From Pseudomonas sp. LBUM920 (GTDB taxonomy: Bacteria; Pseudomonadota; Gammaproteobacteria; Pseudomonadales; Pseudomonadaceae): 64,000 nt of DNA. The position numbers and the translations under genes are program-made. The DNA lies in NCBI RefSeq assembly GCF_003852315.1, contig NZ_CP027762.1, forward strand, positions 4,693,501-4,757,500, given 5' to 3'. Shown piece by piece: positions 62,614 through 64,000 of the stretch (within the stretch, counting starts at the first letter, position 1; every line of letters begins with the position of its first letter). A model generated the notes under the pieces. That model was not told the DNA's origin. It did no database searches and was given only the letters and a program-made list of their open reading frames with translations.

Positions 62614-63687
62614 TTACAGATCGGGGTCTTCGACCCCGGTGTACACATCCGAATCCTTGTACAGATCATGCACATGGCGCACCAGCACCATGATCACCGC
62701 CGCCACCGGCAGCGCCAGCAGGATGCCCGTAAAGCCAAACAGCTCACCGCCTGCCAGGATCGCAAAGATCACCGCCACCGGGTGCAGGCCGATCCGGTCG
62801 CCCACCAGCAAGGGCGTCAACACCATCCCTTCAAGGGCTTGGCCGACCATAAACACTGCAACAATCCCGAGCATCGGGTACAGGTCGCCGCCAAACTGGA
62901 ACAACCCCGCCACCAGCGCCGCGCCAATCCCGATCACAAAGCCCATATACGGCACGATGGCAGCCAGACCGGCAATCAAGCCGATCAACAGGCCCAGCTC
63001 CAGGCCGATCGCCATCAACCCCGCGGCATAGATTATTCCCAGCGCGAGCATCACCAGCAACTGGCCACGCACGAACGCGCCCAGCACCTCATGGCACTCC
63101 TCCGCCAGCGAGACGATGCGCTCCTCGTTGTTGCGCGGCAGCAGGCTGCGGATCTTGGCCATCATGATGTCCCAGTCACGCAGCAAGTAGAACGCCACCA
63201 CCGGAATCAGCACCAGGTTGGTCAACCAACCGATCAACGCCAAACTGGACGCCGTGGCCTGACTGAGCACGACACCGACGATGTCGGTGGTCTGGCCCAT
63301 GTGGTCACTGATCGCCGCCTTTACCTTGTCGAACTTCCAGAAGCCGTCCGCCAACCCCAGCTTGGCCTGCGCCCACGGCATTGCCGTGTGCTGCAGCCAG
63401 TCAAGCATCTGCGGCGCCAGTTCATACAGGCGAAACAGTTGCTTGGCCAGCATCGGCACCAGCACCAATACCAGCGCGGTGATGATCAACGTGAACAAGG
63501 CAAACACCGCCACCACCCCCAAGGTGCGCGACAGGCCGGCCTTCTCCAGGCGATCCACCACGGGATCGAACAGGTAAGCCAGCAGCAGCGCGACCAGGAA
63601 CGGCGTCAGGATCGAATGCAGCAAGAACACAAAAACGCACAGCAGGACAATCCCGCCAAGCCACACCCAACGACGCGTATCCGCCAT
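62614..63687 (-). CDS. AI-2E/PerM-family membrane protein
   Basis: A 357-residue protein with about eight hydrophobic segments. The ATG at 63687 (MADTRRWVWLGG) has GGAG 6 bases upstream and is preferred to the ATG four codons earlier. The family signature GLAAIVPYMGFVIG is present, and FLVALLLAYLFDPVVDRLEKAGLSRTL is its N-terminal landmark. Members include TqsA and PerM; the substrate here is unknown. It precedes hda by about 200 bases. Confidence 0.92.
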   Translation of the reverse strand: MADTRRWVWLGGIVLLCVFVFLLHSILTPFLVALLLAYLFDPVVDRLEKAGLSRTLGVVAVFALFTLIITALVLVLVPMLAKQLFRLYELAPQMLDWLQHTAMPWAQAKLGLADGFWKFDKVKAAISDHMGQTTDIVGVVLSQATASSLALIGWLTNLVLIPVVAFYLLRDWDIMMAKIRSLLPRNNEERIVSLAEECHEVLGAFVRGQLLVMLALGIIYAAGLMAIGLELGLLIGLIAGLAAIVPYMGFVIGIGAALVAGLFQFGGDLYPMLGIVAVFMVGQALEGMVLTPLLVGDRIGLHPVAVIFAILAGGELFGFTGILLALPVAAVIMVLVRHVHDLYKDSDVYTGVEDPDL

Positions 63688-63729
63688 AAACCACTCCATT
63701 ATTTGCTTCTATCTATATAGGAAGAACAG

Positions 63730-64000
63730 TTACCACCGAAAACGCAGTTGCGCCTGAGGTTCAGGTGCTGCGGGCGCCTGCGCACCCTCCGCCACCGGCG
63801 GCTGAACAGCAGCTTCGCCCGCAGGCACTTCCTGCAACTTGGCCAGGCTCAACTGGGTACGCAATTGATCAGCACTGCCGTTGACGCGGTACACAATGCG
63901 AGTGCCGTCGACCAACTGCGGCTGACCACCAAAAGGTTCGAGCAGATGGCCCAGTGCAGCGTAGCGCTCCAGATTCATGCCCTGCACTTCGAGCAATTGT
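63730..64000 (-). CDS. DUF2066-type protein, C-terminal part (cut by window edge)
   Basis: The frame is open to the right edge; about 90 residues are visible: LLEVQGMNLERYAALGHLLEPFG and an Ala/Pro/Gln-rich end, AGEAAVQPPVAEGAQAPAAPEPQAQLRFRW. In related pseudomonads a DUF2066 gene lies between purM and the PerM gene, so I infer that family. The N-terminal part, including any signal peptide, is outside the window. Confidence 0.7.
   Translation of the reverse strand, partial: QLLEVQGMNLERYAALGHLLEPFGGQPQLVDGTRIVYRVNGSADQLRTQLSLAKLQEVPAGEAAVQPPVAEGAQAPAAPEPQAQLRFRW

Overview
The window is a 64-kb piece of the chromosome of a fluorescent Pseudomonas, most likely of the P. fluorescens group. This rests on the high-GC coding sequence, the Pseudomonas-type flagellar regulators FleQ, FleS and FleR, the phhR-phhABC operon, the PlpD-type patatin autotransporter, a cobalamin cluster with the gene order I recall from P. 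aeruginosa, and many REP/REPIN palindromes. I see no prophage, insertion sequence, integrase, CRISPR array, rRNA or tRNA gene. Names and functions come from reading the sequence; no database was searched.

Layout. (1) 1-23469, all on the minus strand, is a large polar-flagellum cluster: fliE-fliF-fliG-fliH-fliI (fliI cut by the left edge), the regulators fleQ and fleSR, fliC-flaG-fliD-fliS-fliT, one ketoacyl-ACP synthase III gene between fliC and flgL, and the rod, ring and hook-junction genes flgF-flgG-flgH-flgI-flgJ-flgK-flgL. Three good sigma-54 promoters (fliE, fleS, flgF) and one FliA promoter (fliC) can be read, which fits the known FleQ -> FleSR -> FliA hierarchy. (2) 23799-28065 is the phenylalanine catabolism locus: phhR divergent from phhABC. 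(3) 28190-46735 is a mixed housekeeping and envelope region: an LpxH-like phosphoesterase, an AraC regulator with an EamA exporter, a SelW-like protein, PlpD, a MarR regulator, RecQ, YecA-like and YbaN-like proteins, a large SSF-type hybrid histidine kinase, RmuC, several small proteins of unknown function and a FadL-type porin. (4) 46800-49166 holds a glutathione peroxidase, an MFS transporter with a 39-residue membrane protein, and a MarR regulator; a shared palindrome lies in front of the MFS and MarR genes. (5) 49209-58299 is the late cobalamin pathway as one operon (cobO-cobB-bluB-cbiB-cobD-cobQ-cobU-cobT-cobC-cobS), nearly every junction overlapping, headed by a cobalamin riboswitch. (6) 58729-64000 holds a lipoprotein sugar dehydrogenase, two tandem NlpC/P60 lipoproteins, hda, a PerM-type membrane protein and the end of a DUF2066 gene.

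Most worth following up: a flagellin-modification locus apparently reduced to its acyl-synthase gene; a REPIN that supplies the last 28 codons of cobB; the MarR/MFS operator pair; a leader before 44823 whose segments can pair in two ways, one covering the Shine-Dalgarno; and an origin-like group of DnaA boxes beside an AT-rich stretch near 43220-43360. I found nothing I would claim as a wholly new system.
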